Below, piece by piece: positions 9,546-17,418 of a stretch of DNA of 64,000 nucleotides. A model generated the notes under the pieces. It searched no databases. It saw only the letters and a list, made by a program, of their open reading frames with translations, and was not told the origin of the DNA. The stretch lies in contig NZ_LFKO01000001.1 of the NCBI RefSeq assembly GCF_001265075.1, positions 1,410,120 through 1,474,119 of the forward strand, read 5' to 3'. Each line of letters starts with the position of its first letter. Within the stretch, counting starts at the first letter, position 1. Position numbers and translations under genes: made by a program. The stretch is from Salinicoccus sp. YB14-2. Lineage in GTDB: Bacteria > Bacillota > Bacilli > Staphylococcales > Salinicoccaceae.

Positions 9546-10116
9546 TCTCGATGAAGTGTATAAATATAAAAAATCATTTGGATTTTTCTCAAATCAATTA
9601 ACTTTCCCAAGGAAAATAGATTTTCATCCAAGAGAATTTGATGGGACGTTCGATTCGTCCCATCCAGCTTTTCCTTATATAGAACAGTATTGGAAAGATA
9701 TGAATGATATCAGTCTGGATGATATCCAGCAGGTATACACCCAGACATTTGATTTTGACAGAGATACAAATCTTTATATGACATACTTTAAATTTGAAGA
9801 CCAAAAAGAACGTGGACAAATGTTGGCGAAGCTTAAAGTATTGTATGAAATGTTCGGACTGAAAATGCCGGATAATGAGTTGAGTGACTACCTGCCTCTG
9901 ATGCTTGAATTCCTCTATGCAGCAGAATGGCGTGGTGACGATCGTGCAGCAGAAAGCCTGACTTTGTTAATCATGGTGTTGGAAGACGGTACATATCATA
10001 TGATTCAGGCGTTGGAAAGAAATAAAAGTCCGTATTTTAACTTGATTAAAGGATTACGGGAAACTTTTAAAGCATGTGTAGATGAGTCGATGAAAGAGGG
10101 CGAGCAAAATGCTTGA
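9538..10116 (+). CDS. narJ: Nitrate reductase assembly chaperone NarJ
   Basis: A 192-residue TorD/NarJ-family chaperone that holds apo-NarGH until the molybdenum cofactor is inserted and the complex docks on NarI. It is acidic and helical, with the family-like stretches FHPREFDGTF and AAEWRGDDRAAESL. The start is uncertain: GTG at 9538 has GGGGA 8 nt upstream and gives the N-terminus (M)INLDEV; ATG 9523 and ATG 9508 extend it by 5 and 10 codons but have weaker RBS matches. All options overlap narH by a few bases. It overlaps narI by 8 bp. Confidence 0.9.
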   Translation: MINLDEVYKYKKSFGFFSNQLTFPRKIDFHPREFDGTFDSSHPAFPYIEQYWKDMNDISLDDIQQVYTQTFDFDRDTNLYMTYFKFEDQKERGQMLAKLKVLYEMFGLKMPDNELSDYLPLMLEFLYAAEWRGDDRAAESLTLLIMVLEDGTYHMIQALERNKSPYFNLIKGLRETFKACVDESMKEGEQNA

Positions 10117-10783
10117 GCAATTTTTGTGGGTTATATTTCCATATCTATGTATCGCTATTTTTATCGTCGGCCATATTTGGCGATATAGAATCGACCAATT
10201 CGGCTGGACGGCAAAATCAAGTGAATTTATTGAAAAGAAACAATTGATGATTGGCAGCATCATGTTCCACTTGGCTGTAATACCAGTGTTTTTAGGGCAT
10301 ATCGTCGGTTTATTCGTGCCTGCGCACTGGTTGAGTGCAATTGGGGTGACCAATCACATCTATCACTTAGGTGCAATGTATGTCGGCGGGTTTTTTGGAG
10401 TCGTTTTGTTAGCGGGCATGTTTTTACTGACATTCCGCAGAATTACAAACAAGTCGATCCGCCGTCTAAGTTCAGCCTCGGATATGATTGTAAATTTCCT
10501 GCTTCTGTTTATAACTTTCATGGGTGTGTATGCTACACTGGTAACAAATAATATTGTAACCGATTTTGACTATCGTCAGACAATCTCAGTGTGGGTAAGA
10601 GGTCTTGCTACATTTTCACCGGATGCAGCAGTGATGTCAGATGTGCCTCTGTCATTTAAAATTCATGTCCTTGCCGCATTTCTGATCTTTGCGCTGTGGC
10701 CTGCAACCCGGCTTGTGCATGCTTGGAGCTTACCGTTCAACTATGTAGGCAGAAGTTATATAGTCTATCGCAAGCATAAATAG
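10109..10783 (+). CDS. narI: Respiratory nitrate reductase gamma subunit NarI (cytochrome b)
   Basis: A 224-residue integral membrane cytochrome b that oxidises menaquinol and feeds electrons to NarH. Five hydrophobic segments are visible, with candidate haem-ligand histidines in FIVGHIWRY, MFHLAVIPVFLGH, and near the C-terminus in FKIHVLAAF and RLVHAWSLP. The ATG overlaps the narJ stop region and is preceded by GAAAGAGGGCGA. It ends the structural operon; nreA follows 30 bp later without an obvious terminator, so read-through into nreABC is likely. Confidence 0.96.
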   Translation: MLEQFLWVIFPYLCIAIFIVGHIWRYRIDQFGWTAKSSEFIEKKQLMIGSIMFHLAVIPVFLGHIVGLFVPAHWLSAIGVTNHIYHLGAMYVGGFFGVVLLAGMFLLTFRRITNKSIRRLSSASDMIVNFLLLFITFMGVYATLVTNNIVTDFDYRQTISVWVRGLATFSPDAAVMSDVPLSFKIHVLAAFLIFALWPATRLVHAWSLPFNYVGRSYIVYRKHK

Positions 10784-10813
10784 ACGATTGCTTAAAATTG
10801 GTGGGAGATAGCT

Positions 10814-11269
10814 ATGAATCAATCAATCAGAGACACTTTGTACAGTTTAAAAGAGAAGTACGAATTTGAAATCATTGCTTTGACTGACACTACCAACAGT
10901 CGCGGGAATTTCACATTTAAATGGAAATATGTCTTTGGCAGTGAAAATCAGCGATGGAAGCGGATGGAACTTAGAAAAGGCGCTGGTTTACCCGGCTTGG
11001 TAATGAAAACGGGCAAATCGCTGGTCATTCAGGATGTCAGTACGATGTATGATGAGGAAGGGCTTTTGAGTTATCCGATTCTATATTTTGAAAAAGTGAA
11101 ATCCTTTGTTGCAATGCCAATCTGGAGTGATGATGAAATAGTTGTAGGGGTACTCGTTTTAGGCAATAGAAAACCAGCTCAAATCAGCGAATCGAAATAC
11201 GAATCATTAAAAACGGATGTGGAAGAAACATTACGCATAGAAATATTAAAAGAGATGATGGCCATATGA
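10814..11269 (+). CDS. nreA: Nitrate-sensing GAF protein NreA
   Basis: A 151-residue single GAF-domain protein. NreA in Staphylococcus carnosus binds nitrate and, when free of nitrate, inhibits autophosphorylation of NreB, so it makes the system respond to nitrate as well as oxygen. Conserved-looking stretches include LRKGAGLPGLVMKTGKS and SYPILYFEKVKSFVAMPIW, typical of the GAF fold. The gene begins after GGTGGGAGATAGCT and overlaps nreB by 4 bp (ATGA). The assignment rests on size, fold and its position in nreABC. Confidence 0.93.
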   Translation: MNQSIRDTLYSLKEKYEFEIIALTDTTNSRGNFTFKWKYVFGSENQRWKRMELRKGAGLPGLVMKTGKSLVIQDVSTMYDEEGLLSYPILYFEKVKSFVAMPIWSDDEIVVGVLVLGNRKPAQISESKYESLKTDVEETLRIEILKEMMAI

Positions 11270-12309
11270 AAACACAGGACTTAACATCGCTCTTAAAAGC
11301 GATGTTTCATCAATCGAAAGAGATGATTATATTCGTAGACAGACACGGCGAAATTGTCTATATGAATGAAGAAGCACAAACTACATTAGACGAACGAGAT
11401 TATGACCGCAATCAATTTGTTAATATTTGCGGTCATTGTTTAGGTGTGGGCAATAACGGCAGTTATGACTGCAGTAACTGCTTCCTGTTGTCCAGTGAAA
11501 AACTGACGTTTCAGGTCTATATGCGCACCCGAAGTGGGGAGAAGGTCGCATATGTTGCCAATTTCCAGCAGATCGATCATGAAAACAACATCAGCGTTTT
11601 CACTTTGAATCCTTTATCGGAACTGATGAAACAGCAGGAGTTTGAACACCAGAAACTGTTGACCCAGAGAATCATCCAGGCACAGGAGAATGAAAGAAAA
11701 AGAATTTCGAGGGATTTACATGACGGTGTCACTCAGGAACTTTTGAACCTGCTGCTTGAAATGCGATTGTTCAAATATACTCTGGACCGTGAAGAATTAG
11801 ACGAAAAAATAAAAAATTCCGAAGATACACTCAGCTACCTGCTGGATTATGTTCGGAATATCTCAGTGGAACTGAGACCGGCCAGCCTTGATGATCTGGG
11901 TATAGAAGCTGCTTTGAAAACACACTTTAAATGGACTGAGAAACAGTACGGAATACTGGTTGGTTTCGACACGAACCTCAAACGTCAAAGATATCAGCCC
12001 GAAATAGAGACTGTGGTCTACCGTGTGATACAGGAAGCTGTGTTCAATGCTGCCAAATACTCAGACAGTGATGAAGTATCAGTCAAACTCCAGGAAGTTT
12101 TATCATTTAATGCCGTGCACATTCATTTTGAAATTAAAGATGAAGGCAATGGCTTTATTATGGAGGATGATCCTAAAGGCTCCGGTCTCGGTTTATTTGG
12201 AATGCAGGAGAGGATCAGCAGTGTCGACGGGACTTTGAACATCAACAGTGAGCCGGGTGTCGGGACTAAAGTGGAAGGGTTTATCCCCGTAGAGGAGAGT
12301 ATTGTATGA
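11266..12309 (+). CDS. nreB: Oxygen-sensing histidine kinase NreB
   Basis: A 347-residue cytosolic histidine kinase. The N-terminal PAS-like domain carries four cysteines, Cys55, Cys58, Cys69 and Cys72 (CGHC and CSNC), that in S. carnosus NreB hold an oxygen-labile [4Fe-4S] cluster. The HisKA_3 dimerisation domain has the phospho-acceptor His152 in [10 protein letters not shown], and the C-terminal HATPase domain has NAAKYS and GSGLGLFGM. Under anoxia it phosphorylates NreC. There is no membrane segment. It overlaps both nreA and nreC by 4 bp, so the three genes are translationally coupled. Confidence 0.95.
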   Translation: MKTQDLTSLLKAMFHQSKEMIIFVDRHGEIVYMNEEAQTTLDERDYDRNQFVNICGHCLGVGNNGSYDCSNCFLLSSEKLTFQVYMRTRSGEKVAYVANFQQIDHENNISVFTLNPLSELMKQQEFEHQKLLTQRIIQAQENERKRISRDLHDGVTQELLNLLLEMRLFKYTLDREELDEKIKNSEDTLSYLLDYVRNISVELRPASLDDLGIEAALKTHFKWTEKQYGILVGFDTNLKRQRYQPEIETVVYRVIQEAVFNAAKYSDSDEVSVKLQEVLSFNAVHIHFEIKDEGNGFIMEDDPKGSGLGLFGMQERISSVDGTLNINSEPGVGTKVEGFIPVEESIV

Positions 12310-12956
12310 GATTAGTAATTGCGGATGATCATGCAGTTGTTAGGACCGGCTTTACGATGCTGCTCAATTATCAGGAGGATATGGAAGTGGTCGGTACTGC
12401 AGCGGACGGGACCCAGGCTTTTGAAAAAGTAAAGTCACTCTCACCCGATGTACTGCTGCTCGATTTAAGCATGCCGCCGGGAGAATCCGGATTGTTTGCA
12501 GCGAGTAAAATACATGAAGTATTCCCTGATGTTAAGATTTTAATACTCACCATGTACGATGATGAAGAATATATTACACACACGTTTAAAAGCGGTGCAC
12601 TTGGATATATTTTGAAAAACTCTCCCGATGATGAACTGATACGTGCAATAAGAACAGTTGCCAAAGGCGACAGATATATAGATCCGGTATTGATGAATGA
12701 TTCTTTTGAAAAGTTCCTGAGCAGCGACGAAACATTGGAGCATGACAAAGAACCGTTTAACATACTGACGCAGAGAGAGCTGGAGATACTCCCGCTCGTG
12801 GCAAGAGGTTACGGCAATAAAGATATTGCAGAAATGCTGTATATTTCGGTGAAAACCGTGGAAGCACATAAGTCCAGGATCATGGATAAACTCGATTTGT
12901 CATCAAGACCGGAATTGGTGGAATATGCTGTGAAAAAGAAGCTTTTCGATATTTAA
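12306..12956 (+). CDS. nreC: NarL-family response regulator NreC
   Basis: A 216-residue regulator with a receiver domain (acidic Asp7-Asp8, phospho-acceptor Asp53 in LLLDLSMPP, conserved Thr in [10 protein letters not shown], Lys in YILKNSP) and a C-terminal LuxR/NarL helix-turn-helix (about 150-210, with [28 protein letters not shown] region). Phosphorylated NreC activates narG, narT and nitrite reductase promoters in staphylococci. Two matching sites occur in this window, upstream of narG and narT. It overlaps nreB by 4 bp. Confidence 0.95.
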   Translation: MRLVIADDHAVVRTGFTMLLNYQEDMEVVGTAADGTQAFEKVKSLSPDVLLLDLSMPPGESGLFAASKIHEVFPDVKILILTMYDDEEYITHTFKSGALGYILKNSPDDELIRAIRTVAKGDRYIDPVLMNDSFEKFLSSDETLEHDKEPFNILTQRELEILPLVARGYGNKDIAEMLYISVKTVEAHKSRIMDKLDLSSRPELVEYAVKKKLFDI

Positions 12957-12975
12957 TGATAGGTGATGGATATTC

Positions 12976-13506
12976 ATGAAGACTAATGAATTTAAATATA
13001 AACTTAAGGCACTTCGTGTTTTAGAAAATGAACACCATTATATCAGGCATTTGATGAATGAATGGTTCCAATTCGTATTGAAATTTGAAAATGAAGATGT
13101 GTACAGCAGACTTGAAGGTATGATGGCAATCAAGGAAATCAGAGAAAAACTGAAAGCATTCAGGGTGCCTTTGAAAAAACACCAGGAAAAAGAAGAAAAG
13201 TACTTTTTCCCGATGCTTGGGGTTTATATCGGCTATGAACAAGGACCGATTTTATCCATAGAAGAAGAGCATGAAGAAATTGATGCATATATCGATCATT
13301 TTCTTCATCATTCCGAGCAGGTATCGACAGAGATGGATATCAGCACGATGCACGACATGGTCAAGGACGTCATGGAAGCTTATGAAGTATTGATGGTACA
13401 TATGGTAAAAGAAGAAGCCGTACTGTTTGATATGGCTGAAAAAATGTTAAAGCAAATTGACGAAGAAGTTTTACTGGAGCAAGTGAATACTTTAATTGTA
13501 GAATAA
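12976..13506 (+). CDS. Hemerythrin-like domain protein in the nitrate cluster
   Basis: This 176-residue protein looks like a hemerythrin-type four-helix bundle. Candidate iron ligands are His20/His21, His25, His69 and Glu73 in KKHQEKEEKYFF, His99 in EEEHEE, and His142 and Glu146 in VHMVKEEAVLF; the HxxxE pattern recurs twice. There is no signal peptide, so it is cytoplasmic. It follows nreC by 19 bp and precedes narT, which has its own promoter, so it is probably the last gene of the nar-nre transcript. An oxygen, nitric oxide or iron-binding role linked to nitrate respiration is inferred; the precise function is unknown. Confidence 0.8.
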   Translation: MKTNEFKYKLKALRVLENEHHYIRHLMNEWFQFVLKFENEDVYSRLEGMMAIKEIREKLKAFRVPLKKHQEKEEKYFFPMLGVYIGYEQGPILSIEEEHEEIDAYIDHFLHHSEQVSTEMDISTMHDMVKDVMEAYEVLMVHMVKEEAVLFDMAEKMLKQIDEEVLLEQVNTLIVE

Positions 13507-13517
13507 CAAGGTTTATA

Positions 13518-13531
13518 TAGGGTTTTCCCTC
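13518..13531 (+). promoter_or_regulatory. NreC-like operator upstream of narT
   Basis: TAGGGTTTTCCCTC matches TAGGG-N4-CCCTA with one mismatch. Its centre is 30.5 bp upstream of the first base of a -10 TATAAT at 13555-13560, nearly the same spacing as at narG. The GGG/CCC arms could also form a weak hairpin after the preceding gene, but there is no U-tract. Confidence 0.65.
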
Positions 13532-13600
13532 TTTCAACGCTTTCTGATTCGTTTTATAATAATATTGTAAATAAAATCACAAACTAGTGAGGTTGATCGT

Positions 13601-14770
13601 ATGTCAGAGACTATGGGAAAAAAACAGTTATTTCTTCAAACATCCAGCTTATTGGTTGGATTTATGGTGTGGACACTGCTCGCACCATTATTTCCGGAAA
13701 TTGTGCAGGATATTCCTGAAGCTGCATCGCAGCAGGCATTAATCATCGCTTTACCGACGATACTGGGTTCCATTCTTAGGATTCCATTCAGTATTATGAC
13801 GAACAGAATCGGAGCAAGGTTAGTATATTTGGCGAGTTTCATATTTTTGCTGATTCCAGTCTTTTATTTGAGTATAGCGACGACGACGACGGATTTAATC
13901 ATTGTTGCGGTATTTTTAGGTATCGGTGGAGCGACATTCAGTATCGGTGTAACTGCCCTGCCTAAATATTATGAAAAGAATAAGCATGGTTTTGTCAACG
14001 GTGTATACGGTATGGGGAATATCGGTACGGCGGTAACAAGCTTCGGTGCACCTGTACTTGCAGGTATGCTGGGCGGCTGGCAGGCAGCTGTACAAACGTA
14101 TTTGATTATCCTTGCACTGTTTGCCCTGCTGCAGTTCTTCCTGGGAGATAAAGGTGAAAAGAAAGTCAATCTGCCGCTTGGAAAACAATTTAAAGAAGCA
14201 ATGTCGGATTACAAGTTCTACTTTTTGAACTATTGGTATTTCATCACTTTCGGTGTATTCGTTGCATTCGGTATTTTCCTGCCGAACTATCTGGTGACAT
14301 TCTTTGAACTCTCAACAGCAGATGCCGGATTCAGAACAGCAGGATTCATATTGATTGCAACATTACTCAGACCGATAGGCGGTATGCTCGGTGATAAATT
14401 CGATCCGATAACAATGGTAATGATTTCATTTATCGGTTTGACACTTTCAGGTCTGCTGCTGTCATTTACGTATGAAAGCCTGATCATGTTCACCATTGGC
14501 TGTTTATTGACTTCTGTATTTGCAGGTATCGGAAACGGTCTTGTGTTTAAGTTCGTACCGATGTACTTCTCAAAGCAGTCGGGAATCGCAAATGGTTTTG
14601 TTGCCATGATGGGCGGCCTCGGTGGATTCTTCCCGCCGCTTGTGATGCAGTCGACTTTCGAAGCGACCGGCACATATATGCTCGCATTCCACCTTTTGAC
14701 GGGTGCCTGCGTGATCGCTTTGTTTACAATGCTCTACCTGCGTAGTAAAGTTAAGGCAAATAGTATTTAG
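13601..14770 (+). CDS. narT: Nitrate/nitrite transporter NarT (MFS, NarK family)
   Basis: A 389-residue major facilitator protein with about 12 hydrophobic segments and glycine-rich NarK-family motifs (GLGIGGATFSIG-like region near residues 105-115, and AMMGGLGGFFPP near 340). NarT in staphylococci takes up nitrate and exports nitrite. The ATG has GAGGTTG 8 nt upstream. It has its own promoter (TATAAT at 13555-13560) with an NreC-like operator, so it should be induced with narGHJI. moeB follows 12 bp later, which would join cofactor genes to this transcript. Confidence 0.93.
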   Translation: MSETMGKKQLFLQTSSLLVGFMVWTLLAPLFPEIVQDIPEAASQQALIIALPTILGSILRIPFSIMTNRIGARLVYLASFIFLLIPVFYLSIATTTTDLIIVAVFLGIGGATFSIGVTALPKYYEKNKHGFVNGVYGMGNIGTAVTSFGAPVLAGMLGGWQAAVQTYLIILALFALLQFFLGDKGEKKVNLPLGKQFKEAMSDYKFYFLNYWYFITFGVFVAFGIFLPNYLVTFFELSTADAGFRTAGFILIATLLRPIGGMLGDKFDPITMVMISFIGLTLSGLLLSFTYESLIMFTIGCLLTSVFAGIGNGLVFKFVPMYFSKQSGIANGFVAMMGGLGGFFPPLVMQSTFEATGTYMLAFHLLTGACVIALFTMLYLRSKVKANSI

Positions 14771-14782
14771 AGAGTGGATATA

Positions 14783-15787
14783 ATGAATCGTTATTCAAGA
14801 CAGACTTTATTCAATAAAATAGGCAGTGAAGGACAGCGCCTCATCCAATCCCGTACGGTACTCATCGTCGGGGTGGGGGCGCTTGGTTCGCTTTCAAGCG
14901 AAATGCTTGCAAGAGCCGGTGTCAAAAAGATAATCCTGATTGACCGGGACTATGTAGAAATGTCCAATCTCCAAAGACAGACATTGTATACTGAAGATGA
15001 TGCTGATAATAAAATTCCCAAAGTCATTGCAGCGAAAGAACGCCTCGAAAACATCAGGAGCGATATGGAAATAGAGACACATATTGCCCATGCCGATGTC
15101 ATTTTGATGGAGTCTCTGGCAAAAGAAGCGGACATTATTTTTGATGGTACGGATAATTTCGATACCAGAATGCTAATCAATGATGTCGCATTCAAACTGA
15201 ATAAACCATGGGTGAATGCAGCATGTGTAGAAGCTTCATATTCCAGCTGCGGCTTTGTACCGGGTCAGACCCCGTGTTACAGATGTTTGGTGCCGGTGCT
15301 TCCGACAACGACATTGACATGCGATACTGTAGGCGTAATATCGCCGGCAGTGCATATGGCGGTATCCGAGCAGGTCACAACTGCATTCAAAATTATGACA
15401 AAACAGTTTGAAGCCCCGTTTTATATGCGGATGGGCAACACATGGGATATGGATCACATGAAGTTTAAAATAGACGGTATGGCCGATTCAGAATGCCCGA
15501 CTTGTGTCACACATGAGTTCCCTGAACTTAAAGAGGGAAGCGGCGGCCAAATGTCCATGCGTCTATGCGGCAGGGATACGGTCCAGTATATAGATGAACG
15601 TCTGACGAAAGACACAGTGGTGAAAGCCCTCGCGGCACGCAATATACCGTTGAATGAAACACCGTATTTTGTAGAGTTCAAATATGATGACTATCGCATA
15701 GTAAGTTTTAATAACGGGCGTTTATTAATCCACGGAGCAGATCAGACGAATAAAGCGAGAACGATAGTGAATCAATTATTCGGATAG
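14783..15787 (+). CDS. moeB: MoeB/ThiF-family adenylyltransferase for molybdopterin synthase sulfur carrier
   Basis: A 334-residue E1-like enzyme that adenylates the C-terminal glycine of MoaD so that it can receive sulfur. The nucleotide-binding loop VGVGALGSLSSEML, the RQTLYTEDD segment, DGTDNFDTRMLIND and the two zinc-binding pairs CYRC and CPTC are visible. The C-terminal about 70 residues resemble a rhodanese-like tail but no active-site cysteine loop is obvious. ATG 14783 is preferred to a GTG at 14774 because the family begins with RYSRQ near the start. It lies 12 bp after narT and 10 bp before moaB. Confidence 0.93.
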   Translation: MNRYSRQTLFNKIGSEGQRLIQSRTVLIVGVGALGSLSSEMLARAGVKKIILIDRDYVEMSNLQRQTLYTEDDADNKIPKVIAAKERLENIRSDMEIETHIAHADVILMESLAKEADIIFDGTDNFDTRMLINDVAFKLNKPWVNAACVEASYSSCGFVPGQTPCYRCLVPVLPTTTLTCDTVGVISPAVHMAVSEQVTTAFKIMTKQFEAPFYMRMGNTWDMDHMKFKIDGMADSECPTCVTHEFPELKEGSGGQMSMRLCGRDTVQYIDERLTKDTVVKALAARNIPLNETPYFVEFKYDDYRIVSFNNGRLLIHGADQTNKARTIVNQLFG

Positions 15788-15797
15788 GAGAATAAAC

Positions 15798-16304
15798 ATG
15801 AGTATTGTTGAAAGAATTGACCGTGATATTAATGTTGCGGTGATTACTGTAAGTGATACAAGAACTGTAGAAACTGACAAAGGTGGCAGGCTGGTCCAGG
15901 AATACCTGGCAGAAATCAACACTGTAGTTGAAGAAGACAACTACAAAATTGTCAAGGATGATACGGCATCGATAACAAAGGCTGTTTCCGCCATGCTGGA
16001 TAAAGGTGTAGATGCGGTGATCACCACAGGCGGGACAGGCATCGCTAAAAGAGATGTGACGATTGAAGCGGTCAGGCCATTTTTCGATAAAGAAGTTGAA
16101 GGTTTCGGAGAAATTTTCCGCATGTTGAGTTACACCGAAGACATCGGTTCAAGAAGTATTCTTTCGAGAGCGGTCGCTGGTACGTATGCGAACCAGGTCA
16201 TCATTTCGATGCCGGGCTCAAGCGGAGCTGTTAAACTGGCGATGGAAAAACTTGTTGTTCCTGAACTGAACCACCTCGTCTTTGAAGTGACAAAAGAAGA
16301 TTGA
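15798..16304 (+). CDS. moaB: Molybdopterin adenylyltransferase MoaB/Mog family
   Basis: A 168-residue MoCF/MogA-fold protein with VITVSDTRTVETDKGG near the N-terminus, the substrate loop TTGGTGIAKRDVT and the downstream MPGSSGAVKLAME segment. The family adenylates molybdopterin before molybdenum insertion by MoeA. It has an AGGAG RBS. It is the last gene of the rightward narT-moeB-moaB group and is followed by a strong terminator. The rest of the pathway is on the opposite strand (moaC) or in the moeA operon. Confidence 0.93.
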   Translation: MSIVERIDRDINVAVITVSDTRTVETDKGGRLVQEYLAEINTVVEEDNYKIVKDDTASITKAVSAMLDKGVDAVITTGGTGIAKRDVTIEAVRPFFDKEVEGFGEIFRMLSYTEDIGSRSILSRAVAGTYANQVIISMPGSSGAVKLAMEKLVVPELNHLVFEVTKED

Positions 16305-16317
16305 TAGAGATAATGAA

Positions 16318-16356
16318 AACTCCCGGCATATACATGTGTGCCGGGAGTTTTTATTT
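16318..16356 (+). terminator. Terminator after moaB
   Basis: 11-bp perfect stem AACTCCCGGCA (16318-16328) with TGCCGGGAGTT (16339-16349), 10-nt loop, then TTTATTTT. Confidence 0.9.
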
Positions 16357-16420
16357 TGATGTGGATTGGCGTATAGATGAGGCTGATTTTTTGTCTAACT
16401 GAACGTTTCTGACTTCATAC

Positions 16421-16509
16421 CTGCTCACATAGCAGAGAAAAACCTTCCAAGTGAGCAGGTACATAAAAAATCTGCTCACATAGCGATGAAAAACCTTCCA
16501 GGTGAGCAG
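16421..16509. repeat. Two tandem copies of a palindromic intergenic repeat (51-bp period)
   Basis: Two 38-bp units (16421-16458 and 16472-16509) begin CTGCTCACATAGC and end with GTGAGCAG; the outer 8-10 bases of each unit are inverted repeats that would form a hairpin. The units are separated by a 13-bp linker, GTACATAAAAAAT, giving a period of 51 bp. The middles share the run TGAAAAACCTTCC or a close variant. They sit between the convergent moaB and moaC genes. The same element occurs as a larger array at 63039-63279. Confidence 0.9.
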
Positions 16510-16536
16510 GTGTAAAATTTTGTACATATTCACTTA

Positions 16537-17013
16537 TTAAGCTGTATAGTCTCCGGATTTACCGCCAGATTTGGATATGAGTCTGGTCTCGTGAATAATC
16601 ATGCCTTTATCGAGTGCCTTACACATATCGTAGACAGTGAGTGCGGCGGCACTTGCTGCGGTCAGGGCTTCCATTTCCACGCCGGTCTGTCCTTTTGTCT
16701 TCACTTCCGTGACAATGTTCAGAAGGTATCGGGACCCGGTATCCCAGCTGAATGATATATCAACGCCGGACAGTGACAGCGGGTGGCACATCGGAATGAT
16801 CTGATGGGTATTTTTTGCGGCCATGATGCCGGCAATCTGGGCAACTGAAAGCACATCGCCTTTTTTGATTTTATCTTCGGTAATTGCTTTATATATATCT
16901 TCTGTGACTTCTACCGAGCTGGATGCTCTTGCGATTCTGGTAGAAACCTCTTTGTCCGAGACATCGACCATTTTAGCGCGGCCTTCTTCATTAAAGTGAG
17001 TAAAATCTGTCAT
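16537..17013 (-). CDS. moaC: Cyclic pyranopterin monophosphate synthase MoaC
   Basis: A 158-residue enzyme that, with MoaA, converts GTP to cyclic pyranopterin monophosphate. Family motifs seen include [18 protein letters not shown] near residue 15-32, [16 protein letters not shown] (His-Pro-rich active-site segment) and [26 protein letters not shown] 17013 is chosen: AAGGAT lies 7 nt upstream, while the in-frame ATG at 17020-17022 overlaps that RBS. It is the only cofactor gene on the minus strand here, divergent from moeA over about 405 bp, and is preceded by a potentially structured leader. Confidence 0.95.
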   Translation of the reverse strand: MTDFTHFNEEGRAKMVDVSDKEVSTRIARASSSVEVTEDIYKAITEDKIKKGDVLSVAQIAGIMAAKNTHQIIPMCHPLSLSGVDISFSWDTGSRYLLNIVTEVKTKGQTGVEMEALTAASAAALTVYDMCKALDKGMIIHETRLISKSGGKSGDYTA

Positions 17014-17108
17014 TTCAACCATCCTTTTTAATGTATAAGTCAGTTACTGCATACATAAGAACAGCACTTGCGGCTTCTTACCATTTGTAACTCATGCTCA
17101 ATATTATA
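17014..17108 (-). promoter_or_regulatory. moaC promoter and structured leader
   Basis: On the minus strand an extended -10 (TGCGTATAAT, hexamer at 17103-17108) is followed by a leader with nested inverted repeats: outer AGTTAC/GTAACT (17042-17047 with 17087-17092) and inner TAAGAA/TTCTTA (17056-17061 with 17075-17080), the inner stem extended by two GC pairs. No match to a known riboswitch class was recognised. Secondary structure is inferred. Confidence 0.4.
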
Positions 17109-17418
17109 CGCATTCCGTTATAAAAAAGATACGAAACACAATCAATCAGGCAGATGGGGCGAATATGTAATTGTTGGCGTCGGGCGTTCCCGGAAAAAGC
17201 TGAAAATCATTCTGAAATCCAGAACAAATATTTGGATCATTTTTCAAAATCGATGAATGCAATAAAAACATCAGCGGTGGGCGAGGCATTGGGAATCGGC
17301 ACTTTTTTAATGTAGAATAAAGGTTGAAGGCTCGAAGCCTGAACATATTATAATTCAATGATGCGCTGTCAAAGTGCAATTAATCATAATAGAATTTTTC
17401 TGGAAAGTAGGAGACTTT
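17109..17418 (+). other. Intergenic stretch upstream of moeA
   Basis: About 310 bp with no convincing gene. A possible moeA promoter is TTGAAG-N18-TATAAT (17323-17352), with a small inverted repeat AGGCTCGAAGCCT between the two boxes that could be an operator. Open frames here lack RBS and recognisable protein features. Nothing else identified. Confidence 0.4.

Noticed and set aside
17146-17379. 77-codon minus-strand frame in the moaC-moeA spacer
   Set aside because: Low-quality sequence without RBS, hydropathy or family features; spacer is better described as non-coding.
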